Shown: positions 28,096 to 37,527 of the stretch, piece by piece
Layout: each line of letters begins with the position of its first letter
Position numbering within the stretch: position 1 is the first letter of the stretch
Assembly: GCF_000963885.1 (NCBI RefSeq)
Contig: NZ_BALE01000017.1
Location: forward strand, 124,001-188,000
Origin: Tanticharoenia sakaeratensis NBRC 103193
Lineage (GTDB): Bacteria > Pseudomonadota > Alphaproteobacteria > Acetobacterales > Acetobacteraceae
Length of the DNA stretch: 64,000 bases
Direction: 5' to 3'
Translations under genes and position numbers: made by a program
Notes under the pieces: generated by a model
Told to the model about the DNA's origin: nothing
Seen by the model: only the letters and a program-made list of their open reading frames with translations
The model's database searches: none

Positions 28096-28585
28096 GTTTT
28101 ATCTCCATGAAGACGTCATGCGATCTCGGAAAACTTATTATATTGGTGCGGAATAAAGTGGGGTGCCTGCGACAATCGGGAACTCGGGCTCGAGCGGGCA
28201 GGCTGGTTTGAGATATCGGTGTGATATAGCCAATATTTTGTGGTTCAGAACAGACCTCCGAGGTCAACAGATTCTCACAAAATGTCTTAAATACGGTAAA
28301 AATCAGGCCGCCATCTGATTACTGCCAGAGAAAATCAGACATATGATACATTATGTCGTCTATTCGATGCGATTTTTTATGATTCGTGAGGTTTTCGTTA
28401 AATTCTGTATTAACCGTTACGGTCTGCCCATGGGGCGCGCATCGGCATCATCCCTGACGACCAGCCTGTCAATCGCGGATGGTGGCATTCTGATTGCTCC
28501 GGGGCATGTGCCGTGGTAGGAGTGCACGCTTATCACGCGCAAAAGCGCACCGCTCCGCATCGTATTTTCAAGAGGTTGCCCCTTC
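28096..28585. promoter_or_regulatory. A+T-rich divergent regulatory region between the NYN gene and rpoZ
   Basis: About 490 bases without a convincing gene. The part from about 28130 to 28415 is visibly richer in A and T than anything else in the window. It contains AATCAG at 28301-28306 and 28333-28338 and its complement CTGATT at 28315-28320, and an interrupted palindrome GTTAA-N8-TTAAC at 28397-28414. Promoters for both flanking genes must lie here; I cannot fix a -35/-10 pair with confidence. Confidence 0.6.
28397..28414. promoter_or_regulatory. Interrupted palindrome GTTAA-N8-TTAAC
   Basis: Perfect 5-bp half-sites separated by eight bases, upstream of rpoZ. It resembles the alphaproteobacterial CtrA motif TTAA-N7-TTAA but the spacer is one base too long, so it may serve another dimeric regulator or be chance in A+T-rich DNA. 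Confidence 0.3.
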
Positions 28586-28984
28586 ATGGCGCGCGTTACC
28601 GTCGAAGACTGCATCGAGAAGATCCCCAACCGCTTTGAGCTCGTGTTGCTGGCTGCCCAGCGTGCGCGTGGGCTGTCGCGTGGCGAGGAAATGACGATCG
28701 ATCGCGACAACGACAAGAATCCCGTCGTTGCCCTGCGTGAAATCGCCGATGACAAAGTGTCTCTCAACGGCCTTCGTGACGATCTGGTCCGGTCGCTGGC
28801 ACGGGCTCCCGAGCCCGAGCCGGTCGATGAGGAAGTTCTGGACCTGATCCCGACGGACCAGAACATCTTCGGTCTGCAGGATGTATCCGCGGAAGAAGAG
28901 CAGGCGCATGCTTCGGAAACGATGTCGATGGATGACGTCGATGCATCTGTCGAGGCCGAGCTTGGCGGCCGGGCACGGCGCTGA
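28586..28984 (+). CDS. rpoZ: RNA polymerase omega subunit
   Basis: A 132-residue omega subunit, which aids RNA polymerase assembly and forms part of the ppGpp site in bacteria that use it. The conserved N-terminal helix region reads [33 protein letters not shown], followed by [12 protein letters not shown]. The C-terminal acidic tail is longer than in E. coli, as in other alphaproteobacteria. Its stop codon overlaps the presumed CTG start of rsh. Confidence 0.96.
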   Translation: MARVTVEDCIEKIPNRFELVLLAAQRARGLSRGEEMTIDRDNDKNPVVALREIADDKVSLNGLRDDLVRSLARAPEPEPVDEEVLDLIPTDQNIFGLQDVSAEEEQAHASETMSMDDVDASVEAELGGRARR

Positions 28985-31275
28985 TCGTCCGCGTTCGACA
29001 CCAGACTGACGCGACGCTCGCGTCTCATCCCGGTGGAGACACCGGGCATCAGGTTTCTGCGGTTCCGGCGCCTGACGCGGCGATTGCCGGGCTGCGGAAC
29101 CGGATCGCCAGCTATGATCCGGATGCTGATCTCGACCTGATCGACCGCGCCTATGCCGCCGCGGAGCGCGCGCATCGCGGGCAGGCGCGAGATAATGGCG
29201 ATCCCTACATCAGTCATCCCATAGCGGTTGCGAATATCCTCGCAGGCTTCCGGATGGACGTGACATCGATTGCCGTCGGGCTTCTGCACGACACGGTCGA
29301 GGACACGGCTCTTTCGCAGCAAGGGCTGCGCGACCAGTTCGGCGAGGATATCGCGACCCTGGTCGACGGGGTAACCAAGCTTACACGTCTCGAGCTGCAG
29401 TCGGACCGCACGAAACAGGCCGAAAACTTCCGCAAGCTCGTCCTTGCGATGTCACGCGATATCCGCGTGCTGATCGTCAAGCTCGCCGATCGTCTCCATA
29501 ACATGCGCACGCTGCATTACGTGCAGCGCCTCGATCGACGGCAGCGCATCGCACGGGAAACGATGGATATCTACGCGCCACTTGCCGAGCGCATAGGTAT
29601 GGATCGGGTCAAGACCGAGCTGCAGAACCTGTCGTTCGCACAGATGGAGCCCGAGGCGCATGAAACGATCAGCGCCCGGTTGAACTACCTGCGGGGCCAA
29701 GGTGCGGATGTGATCGAGCAGGTCCGGCGCGAGCTCTCCGCGCTGTGCAGCGAAGCTGGCCTGTCCGAGATCGAAGTCACAGGGCGGGAGAAAACCCCGT
29801 ACTCCATCTGGGAGAAGATGCAGCGACGCAACGTTGCCTTCGAACAGCTCTCGGACATCATGGCATTTCGCGTGCTCGTCCCATCCAGGGACGCCTGTTA
29901 TGTCGCGCTTGGTGCCGTTCACGGCGCATACCCGGTGATCGCGGGACGCTTCAAGGACTATATCTCCACGCCCAAGGCCAACGGCTATCAAAGCCTCCAT
30001 ACAGGCGTGACGTTGCGCGAGCCGCGCAATCAGAAGATCGAAGTCCAGATCCGCACGCCCGAGATGCACGACCTCGCGGAAAACGGCGTCGCGTCGCATT
30101 GGTCCTACAAGGAGCGCGGGAGCACTGGCGCATCCGTCAACGAGACCGCAGCCTTTGGTCTGCACAAGTTGCGCTGGGTGCAGGATCTGCTCGAGATCCT
30201 CGAAGACAGTCAGGCGCCCGACGAGTTTCTCGAGAACACGAAGCTCGAGCTCTATCAGGATCAGGTGTTCTGCTTCACCCCGAAGGGCCAGCTCATTTCG
30301 CTGCCCCGGGGCGCGACACCCGTCGATTTTGCCTATGCCGTGCACAGTCAGGTGGGCGATGCCTGCGTCGGGGCCAAGGTCAACGGTCGCCTGCTTCCAT
30401 TGCGCCACGAACTTCAGAACGGCGATCAGGTAGAGATCATGACCGCGCGCGGCGGTACGCCGTCGCCGTCGTGGGAGCGTTTTGTCGTCACTGGCAAGGC
30501 GCGTGCGCGCATCCGCCGCTTCGTGGCCGCCCAGCAGCGTCAGACCTATATCGACAACGGCCGCGCCGCACTTGCGAAGGCGTTCCGCCAGGAAGGCGTG
30601 GACGGCAGCGAGAAGACACTTGAGGGCGCGTTGCGCGACCTCAAACAGGCAACCGTCGACGATCTCTTTGCATCGGTGGGCAACGGTCAGATCGGCCCCC
30701 GTGATGTCGTCAACACCATCTATCCCGAACTCCGTCAGACACCCCGTGCACCGCGCATGGTGCCGGGTCTTGTCGCCCGTTCGACCACCCATGCGCGGCA
30801 CAAGCCCGGCACGGGATCGGTTCTGACAGGCATCGGGTCTGGCATCGCAGTGAGCTTTGCGAATTGCTGTCATCCACTGCCGGGCGATCCGATCGTAGGG
30901 ATCATTGCCCAGGGGAAGGGCATTTCGGTCCACACGGCGTCCTGCCAGAACCTCACGGCGTTCTCGGCCACGCCCGAACGGTTTCTGGAGATCGGCTGGA
31001 ATTACGAGACGCTCTCGCACGGAAACGCCGGCGCGCCCCATACGGGACGGATCAGTGTCATCGCAGCAAACGAGCCCGGTGTGCTCGCGACGTTGACCAA
31101 TGCCGTCAGCAAGCACCACGGCAGCGTCGTCAATCTTAAGATCGTCAATCGCCAGCTCGATTTCATGGAAATCCTCGTCGATCTGGAAGTGCGCGATCTG
31201 CAACACCTGTCGAACATGATTGCCGGCCTGCGGGCTGCGCAGGGTGTCATGCAGGTCGAGCGCGCCCGGTCGTGA
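28981..31275 (+). CDS. rsh: Bifunctional (p)ppGpp synthetase/hydrolase RelA/SpoT (probable CTG start)
   Basis: Makes and degrades (p)ppGpp in the stringent response. Domains in order: HD hydrolase ([22 protein letters not shown]), synthetase ([32 protein letters not shown]), TGS ([25 protein letters not shown]) and a C-terminal ACT domain. The first ATG (29254) lies inside the HD domain and would delete the conserved YDPDAD and SHP segments. Upstream in the frame there is no ATG, GTG or TTG, so the likely start is CTG 28981, overlapping the rpoZ stop as CTGA and giving 764 residues. CTG 29092 is a weaker option. Confidence 0.93.
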   Translation: MIVRVRHQTDATLASHPGGDTGHQVSAVPAPDAAIAGLRNRIASYDPDADLDLIDRAYAAAERAHRGQARDNGDPYISHPIAVANILAGFRMDVTSIAVGLLHDTVEDTALSQQGLRDQFGEDIATLVDGVTKLTRLELQSDRTKQAENFRKLVLAMSRDIRVLIVKLADRLHNMRTLHYVQRLDRRQRIARETMDIYAPLAERIGMDRVKTELQNLSFAQMEPEAHETISARLNYLRGQGADVIEQVRRELSALCSEAGLSEIEVTGREKTPYSIWEKMQRRNVAFEQLSDIMAFRVLVPSRDACYVALGAVHGAYPVIAGRFKDYISTPKANGYQSLHTGVTLREPRNQKIEVQIRTPEMHDLAENGVASHWSYKERGSTGASVNETAAFGLHKLRWVQDLLEILEDSQAPDEFLENTKLELYQDQVFCFTPKGQLISLPRGATPVDFAYAVHSQVGDACVGAKVNGRLLPLRHELQNGDQVEIMTARGGTPSPSWERFVVTGKARARIRRFVAAQQRQTYIDNGRAALAKAFRQEGVDGSEKTLEGALRDLKQATVDDLFASVGNGQIGPRDVVNTIYPELRQTPRAPRMVPGLVARSTTHARHKPGTGSVLTGIGSGIAVSFANCCHPLPGDPIVGIIAQGKGISVHTASCQNLTAFSATPERFLEIGWNYETLSHGNAGAPHTGRISVIAANEPGVLATLTNAVSKHHGSVVNLKIVNRQLDFMEILVDLEVRDLQHLSNMIAGLRAAQGVMQVERARS

Positions 31276-31706
31276 GCCGCATCATCAGCCTCGGCACGGA
31301 TCTATGCGATATGCGCCGGATCGAGGCCGCGATCGACCGCTTTGGTATGCGCTTCCTGGATCGCGTCTTCACGACTGAAGAGCGGGCCCATGCTGAGCGA
31401 CGTAACGGAGCGGCCCGCATCGGCACCTATGCGAAGCGCTGGGCGGCCAAGGAAGCGTGCGCAAAGGCGCTCGGCACAGGCTTTTCCGGCGGTGTCTTCC
31501 ATAGCGACATCGGCGTCAGGAACCGGCCCGGCGGCGCGCCAATGCTGGTTCTGACCGGCGGGGCCGCTGCACATCTGGACCGGATGACACCCGCCGGCAT
31601 GACGATCGACATGCAGCTCAGCCTGACGGACGAGCATCCCTACGCGCTGGCACAAGTGCTCTTCCAGGCGCTTTCGCAGGACGAGCGGCGCGCATCCGCG
31701 CCTTGA
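31272..31706 (+). CDS. acpS: Holo-[acyl-carrier-protein] synthase
   Basis: Transfers 4'-phosphopantetheine from CoA to apo-ACP. The 144-residue protein shows both family motifs: GTDLCDMRRIEAAIDRFG with the metal-binding Asp near residue 8, and KRWAAKEACAKALGTG with the Glu. It starts at GTG 31272, overlapping the rsh stop as GTGA, so the two are translationally coupled. Confidence 0.96.
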   Translation: MSRIISLGTDLCDMRRIEAAIDRFGMRFLDRVFTTEERAHAERRNGAARIGTYAKRWAAKEACAKALGTGFSGGVFHSDIGVRNRPGGAPMLVLTGGAAAHLDRMTPAGMTIDMQLSLTDEHPYALAQVLFQALSQDERRASAP

Positions 31707-31838
31707 CAGGGCAGGGCCCGCGCGCTTGATCCTTCGCGCCGGTGCTCCGTCCCGTTCGGGTGCCCATACTATGACGATCGATCGGTGACCCTCGGCAGCA
31801 GGTGCGAGGGACCGAAACGGATCGGGATCACGGATCTG

Positions 31839-32654
31839 ATGACGCAGCCTTCGAACATGCACTCTCCTCCGGCCGAACCGACGGCGAATCCTCCCGCGCG
31901 ACGTGGCGCGCTCGGCGAGTTCGTCTACGGATTCCTGCCGTGGATCGTCATCGTCGTCGTCGTGCGGTCCTTTTTCTTCGAACCGTTCAATATTCCGTCC
32001 GGCTCGATGATCCCGACCCTGCAGGTCGGGGACTACATCGTCGTCAGCAAATATTCCTACGGCTATTCCCGTTATTCGCTGCCGTTCTCGCCCGATCTCT
32101 TCCATGGACGGATTTTCGGCAGCCTGCCGCATCGTGGCGATGTCGCCGTGTTCCGGTTCACCAAGGACACGTCCGTCGATTATATCAAGCGAATCGTGGG
32201 GTTGCCCGGCGACCACATTCAGGTTCGCGAGGGTCTCCTGTACGTCAACGGGACGCTGGTGCCGCGGACGTCGCTCGGACGTTATGCCGCGCGCGACGAG
32301 CGTGGCATAACCCTTGCGGGAAACCTGTATCGCGAGGCGCTTCCCGGGAGTGCGGGGCGTGGACCTGTCCTGCATGACATCCTGAAGCTGACCGATGAAG
32401 GCATGCAGAACGATACACCGGACTATGTCGTGCCGCAGGGTAGTTTTTTCGCAATGGGCGACGATCGCGACGACAGCGCCGACAGCCGTTTTCAAGGAGA
32501 CGATCCGGACGATCTCGGTTTCGTGCCGATCGACAATCTGGTTGGTCAGGCGCAGTTCGTCTTCTTCTCCGTCGATTCGACACACCCCTGGTGGCAGGTC
32601 TGGTACTGGCCGGTCGAGATCCGTTGGTCACGCCTCCTGCATGGTGTTCGCTGA
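31839..32654 (+). CDS. lepB: Signal peptidase I
   Basis: Inner-membrane serine protease that removes Sec and Tat signal peptides. The 271-residue protein has one transmembrane segment (about 29-43), catalytic Ser56 in NIPSGSMIPTL and the general-base Lys117 in YIKRIVGLPGD. The C-terminal GDDRDDSADSR box is present. ATG 31839 is preferred over the in-frame GTG 31785. A single N-terminal membrane segment is normal for alphaproteobacterial LepB. Confidence 0.96.
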   Translation: MTQPSNMHSPPAEPTANPPARRGALGEFVYGFLPWIVIVVVVRSFFFEPFNIPSGSMIPTLQVGDYIVVSKYSYGYSRYSLPFSPDLFHGRIFGSLPHRGDVAVFRFTKDTSVDYIKRIVGLPGDHIQVREGLLYVNGTLVPRTSLGRYAARDERGITLAGNLYREALPGSAGRGPVLHDILKLTDEGMQNDTPDYVVPQGSFFAMGDDRDDSADSRFQGDDPDDLGFVPIDNLVGQAQFVFFSVDSTHPWWQVWYWPVEIRWSRLLHGVR

Positions 32655-32669
32655 CATGAAGTCGGTGTG

Positions 32670-33395
32670 ATGTCAGGTACTGTTCCCGTTATCGATACGC
32701 TGGCCAGCCGGCTCGGGCACGATTTCGCCAATGCCGACCTTTTGCGCGAGGCCCTGACGCATCGCTCTGCGGTGGGCGCGCGCATGGATACACGCAGGCG
32801 CGGCGGACGTGCCCAGACGACGCCGCGCGGAGCCGGATCGAACGAGCGGCTGGAGTTCGTGGGTGATCGCGTCCTTGGACTGCTGATGGCGGAATGGCTG
32901 TTCGAGCGCTTCCCGGCGGAACAGGAAGGCACGCTCGGGCCACGTCACGCGCATCTGGTCTCGCGCACCGTGCTGTGCGGGATCGCCGAGGACATGGATC
33001 TGCCGCGCGCTCTGGTGATAGCCCCGCAGGAAGAGCAGGCTGGAATCCGGCAGCTTGCCAATGTGCTGGCGGACGCTGTCGAGGCCCTTCTGGGCGCGCT
33101 TTATCTTGACGGCGGCCTCGAGCCGGCGCGACGGTTCGTGCGCAGATACTGGCATACGCTGATGGAAGCGCAGATCCGGCCGCCGAAAGATCCGAAGACC
33201 GCCTTGCAGGAGTGGCTGCTGGGGCGTGGTCTTCCGCTGCCGGGATACGAGACCGTGTCGACCGAAGGTCCCTCACACGCGCCGCGTTTCACCGTCCATG
33301 TGACGGGCGGTGGCAAGGTAGGGGTCGGAATTGCGGGTGCCAAGCGCACCGCGGAAACCGCTGCCGCGGCTGATTTACTGAGCAAACTGGGATAA
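32670..33395 (+). CDS. rnc: Ribonuclease III
   Basis: Cleaves double-stranded RNA, including rRNA precursors. The 241-residue protein carries the nuclease signature NERLEFVGDRVLGLLMAEW with the catalytic acidic residues, the second acidic helix DAVEALLGALYLDGG, and a C-terminal dsRNA-binding domain (about 170-240). A basic insertion (RRRGGRAQTTPRG) stands just before the signature motif. GTG 32667 directly precedes ATG 32670. It lies 10 bases upstream of era. Confidence 0.96.
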   Translation: MSGTVPVIDTLASRLGHDFANADLLREALTHRSAVGARMDTRRRGGRAQTTPRGAGSNERLEFVGDRVLGLLMAEWLFERFPAEQEGTLGPRHAHLVSRTVLCGIAEDMDLPRALVIAPQEEQAGIRQLANVLADAVEALLGALYLDGGLEPARRFVRRYWHTLMEAQIRPPKDPKTALQEWLLGRGLPLPGYETVSTEGPSHAPRFTVHVTGGGKVGVGIAGAKRTAETAAAADLLSKLG

Positions 33396-33405
33396 GAGCG
33401 CGACG

Positions 33406-34311
33406 ATGACGACTGATAACGAACCGACGCGCTGCGGCTTCGTCGCCCTGATCGGGGCGCCGAATGCCGGCAAATCCACGCTGCTGAACCGCATCGCCGG
33501 GGTCAAGCTCTCGATCGTCAGTCCCAAGGCGCAGACAACGCGGTTCCGGGTGCTGGGGATCGTCATGCGCGGCGCGGCGCAGATGCTGTTCGTCGACACG
33601 CCCGGTATCTTCAAGCCCCGGCGCAAGCTCGACCGCGCGATGGTCGCGGCCGCCTGGACGGGCGCTCAGGATGCGGACGTGACGCTGTTTCTGGTGGATG
33701 CCAAGAGCGGGTATTCCGAGCAGGTGCAGAGCATCGCCGAATCCCTCAAATCGCAGGGCCGCCGCGTATGGCTCGTGCTGAACAAGACGGACCTTCTCTC
33801 GCGCGAGCAGCTCCTGCCGCTGACGAAGGCGCTGACCGACGCGCTGGATGTCGAACATGTCTTCATGATCTCGGCGCGGACAGGCGAGGGTTGCGATGAT
33901 CTGGTCGACCGTCTGGCGGCGCGGCTGCCGGAAGGGCCGTATCTCTATCCCGAGGACGACCTGACGGACATTCCGGATCGGCTGCTGGCGGCCGAGATCG
34001 TCCGCGAGCAGATCTTCATGCAGACGCATGAGGAAATTCCCTATCAGGCGACGGTCGAGACAGAAACGTTCGCTGAGCGTCCTGATGGCTCGGTACGGAT
34101 CGAGGTCACGATCTATGTCTCCCGCCCCGGCCACAAGGCGATCCTGATCGGCGAAAAGGGACGCAAGATCCGGAGCATCGGCGAACGCGCCCGTCATGAC
34201 CTGGCCGCCCTGCTCGAACGTCCGTGTCATCTGTTTCTCAACGTGAAGGAACGGGCAGGCTGGGATGAGGAGCGTGCCCGCCTGCGCGCCATCGGTCTGG
34301 ACGACGCCTGA
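33406..34311 (+). CDS. era: GTPase Era
   Basis: Essential GTPase that binds 16S rRNA during 30S assembly. The 301-residue protein has G1 GAPNAGKS (17-24), G3 DTPGI, G4 NKTD, and a C-terminal KH domain (IGEKGRKIRSIGERARHDL). The order rnc-era is widely conserved. A GC-rich hairpin with a short T-run follows about 65 bases downstream. Confidence 0.97.
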   Translation: MTTDNEPTRCGFVALIGAPNAGKSTLLNRIAGVKLSIVSPKAQTTRFRVLGIVMRGAAQMLFVDTPGIFKPRRKLDRAMVAAAWTGAQDADVTLFLVDAKSGYSEQVQSIAESLKSQGRRVWLVLNKTDLLSREQLLPLTKALTDALDVEHVFMISARTGEGCDDLVDRLAARLPEGPYLYPEDDLTDIPDRLLAAEIVREQIFMQTHEEIPYQATVETETFAERPDGSVRIEVTIYVSRPGHKAILIGEKGRKIRSIGERARHDLAALLERPCHLFLNVKERAGWDEERARLRAIGLDDA

Positions 34312-34373
34312 CCCGCAATGGTTGGTCGCCTCGCTTGTGGGGGCGCGTCTGCGTCTATATGACAGCCGGGATG

Positions 34374-34397
34374 GCGCGCGTGTCGCGCGTGCTTTTT
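34374..34397 (+). terminator. Candidate terminator after era
   Basis: Stem CGCGCG (34375-34380) with CGCGCG (34384-34389), a 3-base loop, then GCTTTTT (T-run 34393-34397). Its position about 30 bases upstream of pyrH suggests it separates the era operon from the envelope operon. Short stem and imperfect T-tail limit confidence. Confidence 0.45.
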
Positions 34398-34425
34398 CCA
34401 GAGCCTTTCGACACCATAGGACACG

Positions 34426-35160
34426 ATGACCGGACCAAGCTCCACGCCGACTTATCGCCGCGTTCTGCTCAAGCTGTCCGGCGAGGCGCTGATGGGCGAC
34501 AGCCCCACGGGCATTGACCCCGCCACGATCGACATGATGGCAACCGACATTGCCGCCGTGGCGCAGAGCGGAACCCAGGTGTGCCTCGTCGTCGGCGGCG
34601 GTAACATTTTCCGTGGGCTGGCCGCGGCCGCCAAGGGCATGGATCGCGCACAGGGCGACTATGCCGGCATGCTGGCGACCGTCATCAATGCGCTGATGGT
34701 CCAGAACGCGCTCGAGCGGCATGATGTCGAGACGCGCGTCATGTCCGCAATCCACATGTCATCGGTCGCCGAGCCCTATATCCGCAGACGTGCCGTGCGA
34801 CACATGGACAAGGGGCGTGTCGTGATCTTCGCGGCTGGAACGGGCAATCCGTTCTTCACGACCGATACCGCGGCAGCCCTGCGGGCCAACGAGATGGACT
34901 GCGACGCCCTCTTCAAGGGAACGCAGGTCGATGGCGTCTATTCGGCCGATCCAAAGCGCGATCCCTCGGCCGTCCGCTACGATCAGCTGTCTTACATGGA
35001 CGTGCTGTCGAAAGACCTGAACGTCATGGATGCCGCGGCCATCAGCCTCGCCCGCGAGAACAAGCTGCCCATCATCGTGTTCAATATCCACGCCCCCGGT
35101 AGCTTCGGAGCAGCGCTTCGAGGCGAGGGTTTGTTTACCCGGATCGTGGAAAAAGGCTAA
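34426..35160 (+). CDS. pyrH: UMP kinase
   Basis: Phosphorylates UMP to UDP for RNA and cell-envelope nucleotide sugars. The 244-residue amino-acid-kinase fold protein shows [20 protein letters not shown], the [16 protein letters not shown] segment and the DPKRDPSA loop. It begins the cluster pyrH-frr-uppS-cdsA-dxr-rseP-bamA, common in proteobacteria. A perfect 9-bp hairpin follows its stop. Confidence 0.97.
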   Translation: MTGPSSTPTYRRVLLKLSGEALMGDSPTGIDPATIDMMATDIAAVAQSGTQVCLVVGGGNIFRGLAAAAKGMDRAQGDYAGMLATVINALMVQNALERHDVETRVMSAIHMSSVAEPYIRRRAVRHMDKGRVVIFAAGTGNPFFTTDTAAALRANEMDCDALFKGTQVDGVYSADPKRDPSAVRYDQLSYMDVLSKDLNVMDAAAISLARENKLPIIVFNIHAPGSFGAALRGEGLFTRIVEKG

Positions 35161-35173
35161 AAGCCTGCGCCTT

Positions 35174-35197
35174 GCGACAGGGAAGTGTCCCTGTCGC
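35174..35197 (+). promoter_or_regulatory. Intercistronic hairpin between pyrH and frr
   Basis: A perfect 9-bp stem (GCGACAGGG at 35174-35182 with CCCTGTCGC at 35189-35197) with a 6-base loop, 13 bases after the pyrH stop. There is no T-run, so it is not a classic terminator. It may be an RNA-processing or stability element, or a weak attenuator between the two genes. Confidence 0.6.
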
Positions 35198-35235
35198 GCC
35201 GACGACCACCAGAATTCCCGATAGGAGAGCCACCG

Positions 35236-35802
35236 ATGGCCGCTGATCTCAAGGCCCTGATGGACGACCTGACCCGGCGCATGGACGGCGCGATGGAAAG
35301 CCTGCGCCGCGACTTCGCCGGCCTGCGCTCCGGCCGGGCCAGTCCGGCCCTGCTGGAGCCCGTGCGCGTCGAGGCCTATGGCACCGAGGTTCCGCTGTCT
35401 CAGGTCGGATCCGTTGCGGTTCCGGAAGCGCGGATGCTGACGGTATCGGTCTGGGACAAGACTGTCGTGGGTGCGGTCGAGCGCGCAATCCGCGATTCCG
35501 GCCTTGGCCTGAACCCGGCGGCGGACGGGCAGACCGTGCGCGTGCCGATCCCGCAGCTGACCGAAGAGCGTCGTAACGAGCTCGCCAAGGCCGCGGGCCG
35601 TTATGCCGAAGGCGCGCGGATCGCCGTTCGCGGCGTGCGGCGTGACGGAATGGAGCAGGCCAAGGGGTTCGAGAAGAAGAGCGAGATCAGCCAGGACGAC
35701 ATGAAGACCTGGACGGATCAGATCCAAAAGCTGACCGATCAATACGTCAAGCGCGTCGACGACGCCTTGGCCGACAAGGAACGTGAGATCCGTCAGGTCT
35801 GA
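35236..35802 (+). CDS. frr: Ribosome recycling factor
   Basis: Splits post-termination ribosomes with EF-G. The 188-residue protein has the standard length and signature ([18 protein letters not shown] near the N-terminus, [16 protein letters not shown] in the middle). AGGAG at 35223-35227 supports ATG 35236. uppS begins 9 bases after its stop. Confidence 0.97.
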   Translation: MAADLKALMDDLTRRMDGAMESLRRDFAGLRSGRASPALLEPVRVEAYGTEVPLSQVGSVAVPEARMLTVSVWDKTVVGAVERAIRDSGLGLNPAADGQTVRVPIPQLTEERRNELAKAAGRYAEGARIAVRGVRRDGMEQAKGFEKKSEISQDDMKTWTDQIQKLTDQYVKRVDDALADKEREIRQV

Positions 35803-35811
35803 GCCATCATC

Positions 35812-36624
35812 ATGTCGGCCGGCCCCATGGCGCGTACGCGCTTCGCGCGACGCGAGAAGTCGGAACGCCCGGTTGTTCCGGGCGGCTTCCCGCTTGCTGG
35901 GCCGCGTCCGGCCGTGGACGGCGGAGGCGCCGTGCCGGCCCACGTGGCGCTCATTATGGATGGCAATGGCCGGTGGGCGCGCGCACGCGGATTGCCGCCG
36001 ATTGCCGGGCATCGCGCTGGAGCGGAGGCGGTCCGCCACAGCGTGACCGCCGCCATCGAGCATGGCGTGCAATACCTCACGCTATACGCGTTCTCGTCGG
36101 AGAACTGGCGTCGGCCGCCGCGTGAAGTCGGTGACCTGACGAGTCTGCTGCGTTTCTATCTGCGGCATAAGCTGCAGGAACTGCACGAGCAGGGCGTGCG
36201 CCTGCGCGCAATCGGCGAGCTGGAACGCTTCGAGCCGGCTCTGAGAGAAGAGCTGGAACGTGCCGAAGCGCTGACAGCCCGGAATACGCGCCTGACGCTG
36301 ACACTGGCCCTGTCCTATGGCGGCCGTGCGGAGATCGCGCGGGCCGCGATGCGGCTGGCCGAACTGGTTCGCGACGGGCTCCTTGCGCCGGAACAGATCG
36401 ACGAGGAACGTCTGGCTGGCCAGCTGTCCACGGATGACATCCCCGATCCCGATCTCGTGGTGCGGACGAGTGGCGAGTGTCGCCTGTCCAATTTCCTGCT
36501 GTGGCAGTCAGCCTATGCGGAACTCATGTTCGTCGACACGCTCTGGCCCGATTTCGACGCTGCCGCATTCGGACGCGTCCTTGCCGATTACGCGCGCCGC
36601 GAGCGCCGGTTCGGCGGGCGCTGA
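35812..36624 (+). CDS. uppS: Undecaprenyl diphosphate synthase
   Basis: Makes the C55 isoprenoid lipid carrier used for peptidoglycan and glycan export. The 270-residue protein shows the cis-prenyltransferase motifs HVALIMDGNGRWARARG with D50, YAFSSENWRRP, and the late LVVRTSGECRLSNFLLWQSAYAE. The N-terminal 40 residues are a longer basic extension than in E. coli; an internal ATG 35827 is possible. cdsA starts two bases after its stop. Confidence 0.96.
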   Translation: MSAGPMARTRFARREKSERPVVPGGFPLAGPRPAVDGGGAVPAHVALIMDGNGRWARARGLPPIAGHRAGAEAVRHSVTAAIEHGVQYLTLYAFSSENWRRPPREVGDLTSLLRFYLRHKLQELHEQGVRLRAIGELERFEPALREELERAEALTARNTRLTLTLALSYGGRAEIARAAMRLAELVRDGLLAPEQIDEERLAGQLSTDDIPDPDLVVRTSGECRLSNFLLWQSAYAELMFVDTLWPDFDAAAFGRVLADYARRERRFGGR

Positions 36625-36626
36625 AC

Positions 36627-37433
36627 GTGGCGGGCCGGGGAGGAGGCTGGCGCGACCTGCGTCTGCGGCTGATTTCGGCGGCGGTGCTGGTGCCGCTTGC
36701 CCTGTTCTGCATCTGGGCTGGCGGCGTGGTCTACGATGCGCTCATCGTTCTGGTCATGGCGGGCATGGCGTTCGAGGGTGCAGCCCTGCTCGGTCTGCCG
36801 TGGCGATCGTGGCGTGGCATCCTGTTCGTCGTCTGGCCGGCTGTCGCAGCCGTTGCGGCGTTGCGATCGGAATGGCGGGCGGCGTTCAGTGTTGTCGGTG
36901 CCGGTCTGCTGTTCGGCGGCCCGCTTTGGATCGTGCAGATCGTGGCCGGTATCGGAGGGCTTTCCCTTCTGTGGTTGCGAGGGTTGCCGCATGGTGCGCT
37001 GCAGGTGCTGTTTGTCATCGTCGTGGTGATGGCGAGTGACACATGTGCCTACGTCGCCGGACGCCTGTTCGGCGGCCCGAAGCTTGCCCCCTCGATCTCT
37101 CCGGGCAAGACATGGTCGGGCTCGGGCGGAGGATTTGTCGGGGCCGTTCTGCTCGGTGCACTTGTCGCCTCAGCCTGGGCGGATCCTGTCGGTGGGGCGG
37201 TGACCGGCGGTCTCCTGGGCATATTCGCGCAGTGTGGCGACCTTACTGAAAGTGCTGCCAAACGGCGGCTTGGCGTCAAGGATTCCGGTGCCCTGATTCC
37301 GGGGCATGGCGGTCTGCTCGACCGCTTCGATGGCCTGCTGGCGGCAGCTCCGCTGGCAGCGCTTCTGTCGCTCGCCGCCGGAACGCGGCCGTTCTGGTCG
37401 GTGCCGTTGCGGGCAGTCGGTATCATGCCGTGA
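36627..37433 (+). CDS. cdsA: Phosphatidate cytidylyltransferase
   Basis: Multi-pass membrane enzyme forming CDP-diacylglycerol from phosphatidate and CTP. The 268-residue protein has about seven or eight hydrophobic segments and the complete signature SAAKRRLGVKDSGALIPGHG followed by GLLDR near the C-terminus. The start is GTG 36627, two bases after the uppS stop; the frame stays open upstream only inside uppS. Confidence 0.96.
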   Translation: MAGRGGGWRDLRLRLISAAVLVPLALFCIWAGGVVYDALIVLVMAGMAFEGAALLGLPWRSWRGILFVVWPAVAAVAALRSEWRAAFSVVGAGLLFGGPLWIVQIVAGIGGLSLLWLRGLPHGALQVLFVIVVVMASDTCAYVAGRLFGGPKLAPSISPGKTWSGSGGGFVGAVLLGALVASAWADPVGGAVTGGLLGIFAQCGDLTESAAKRRLGVKDSGALIPGHGGLLDRFDGLLAAAPLAALLSLAAGTRPFWSVPLRAVGIMP

Positions 37434-37527
37434 CCGGGCACTGTTTTGGGATGTTCCGAAGCGACGTGCTAACACCGGTCTCCGCATGGATTTTCATCGC
37501 ATCTGGCAAGGTTGAGGACTGCACGAC

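Noticed and set aside
28096-28585. Replication origin in the A+T-rich region
   Set aside because: No convincing DnaA boxes (TTATCCACA-like) and no dnaA, parAB or gidAB genes nearby.
29452-31206. 584-codon minus-strand frame opposite rsh
   Set aside because: Antisense shadow of a well-defined RelA/SpoT gene; no recognisable motif.
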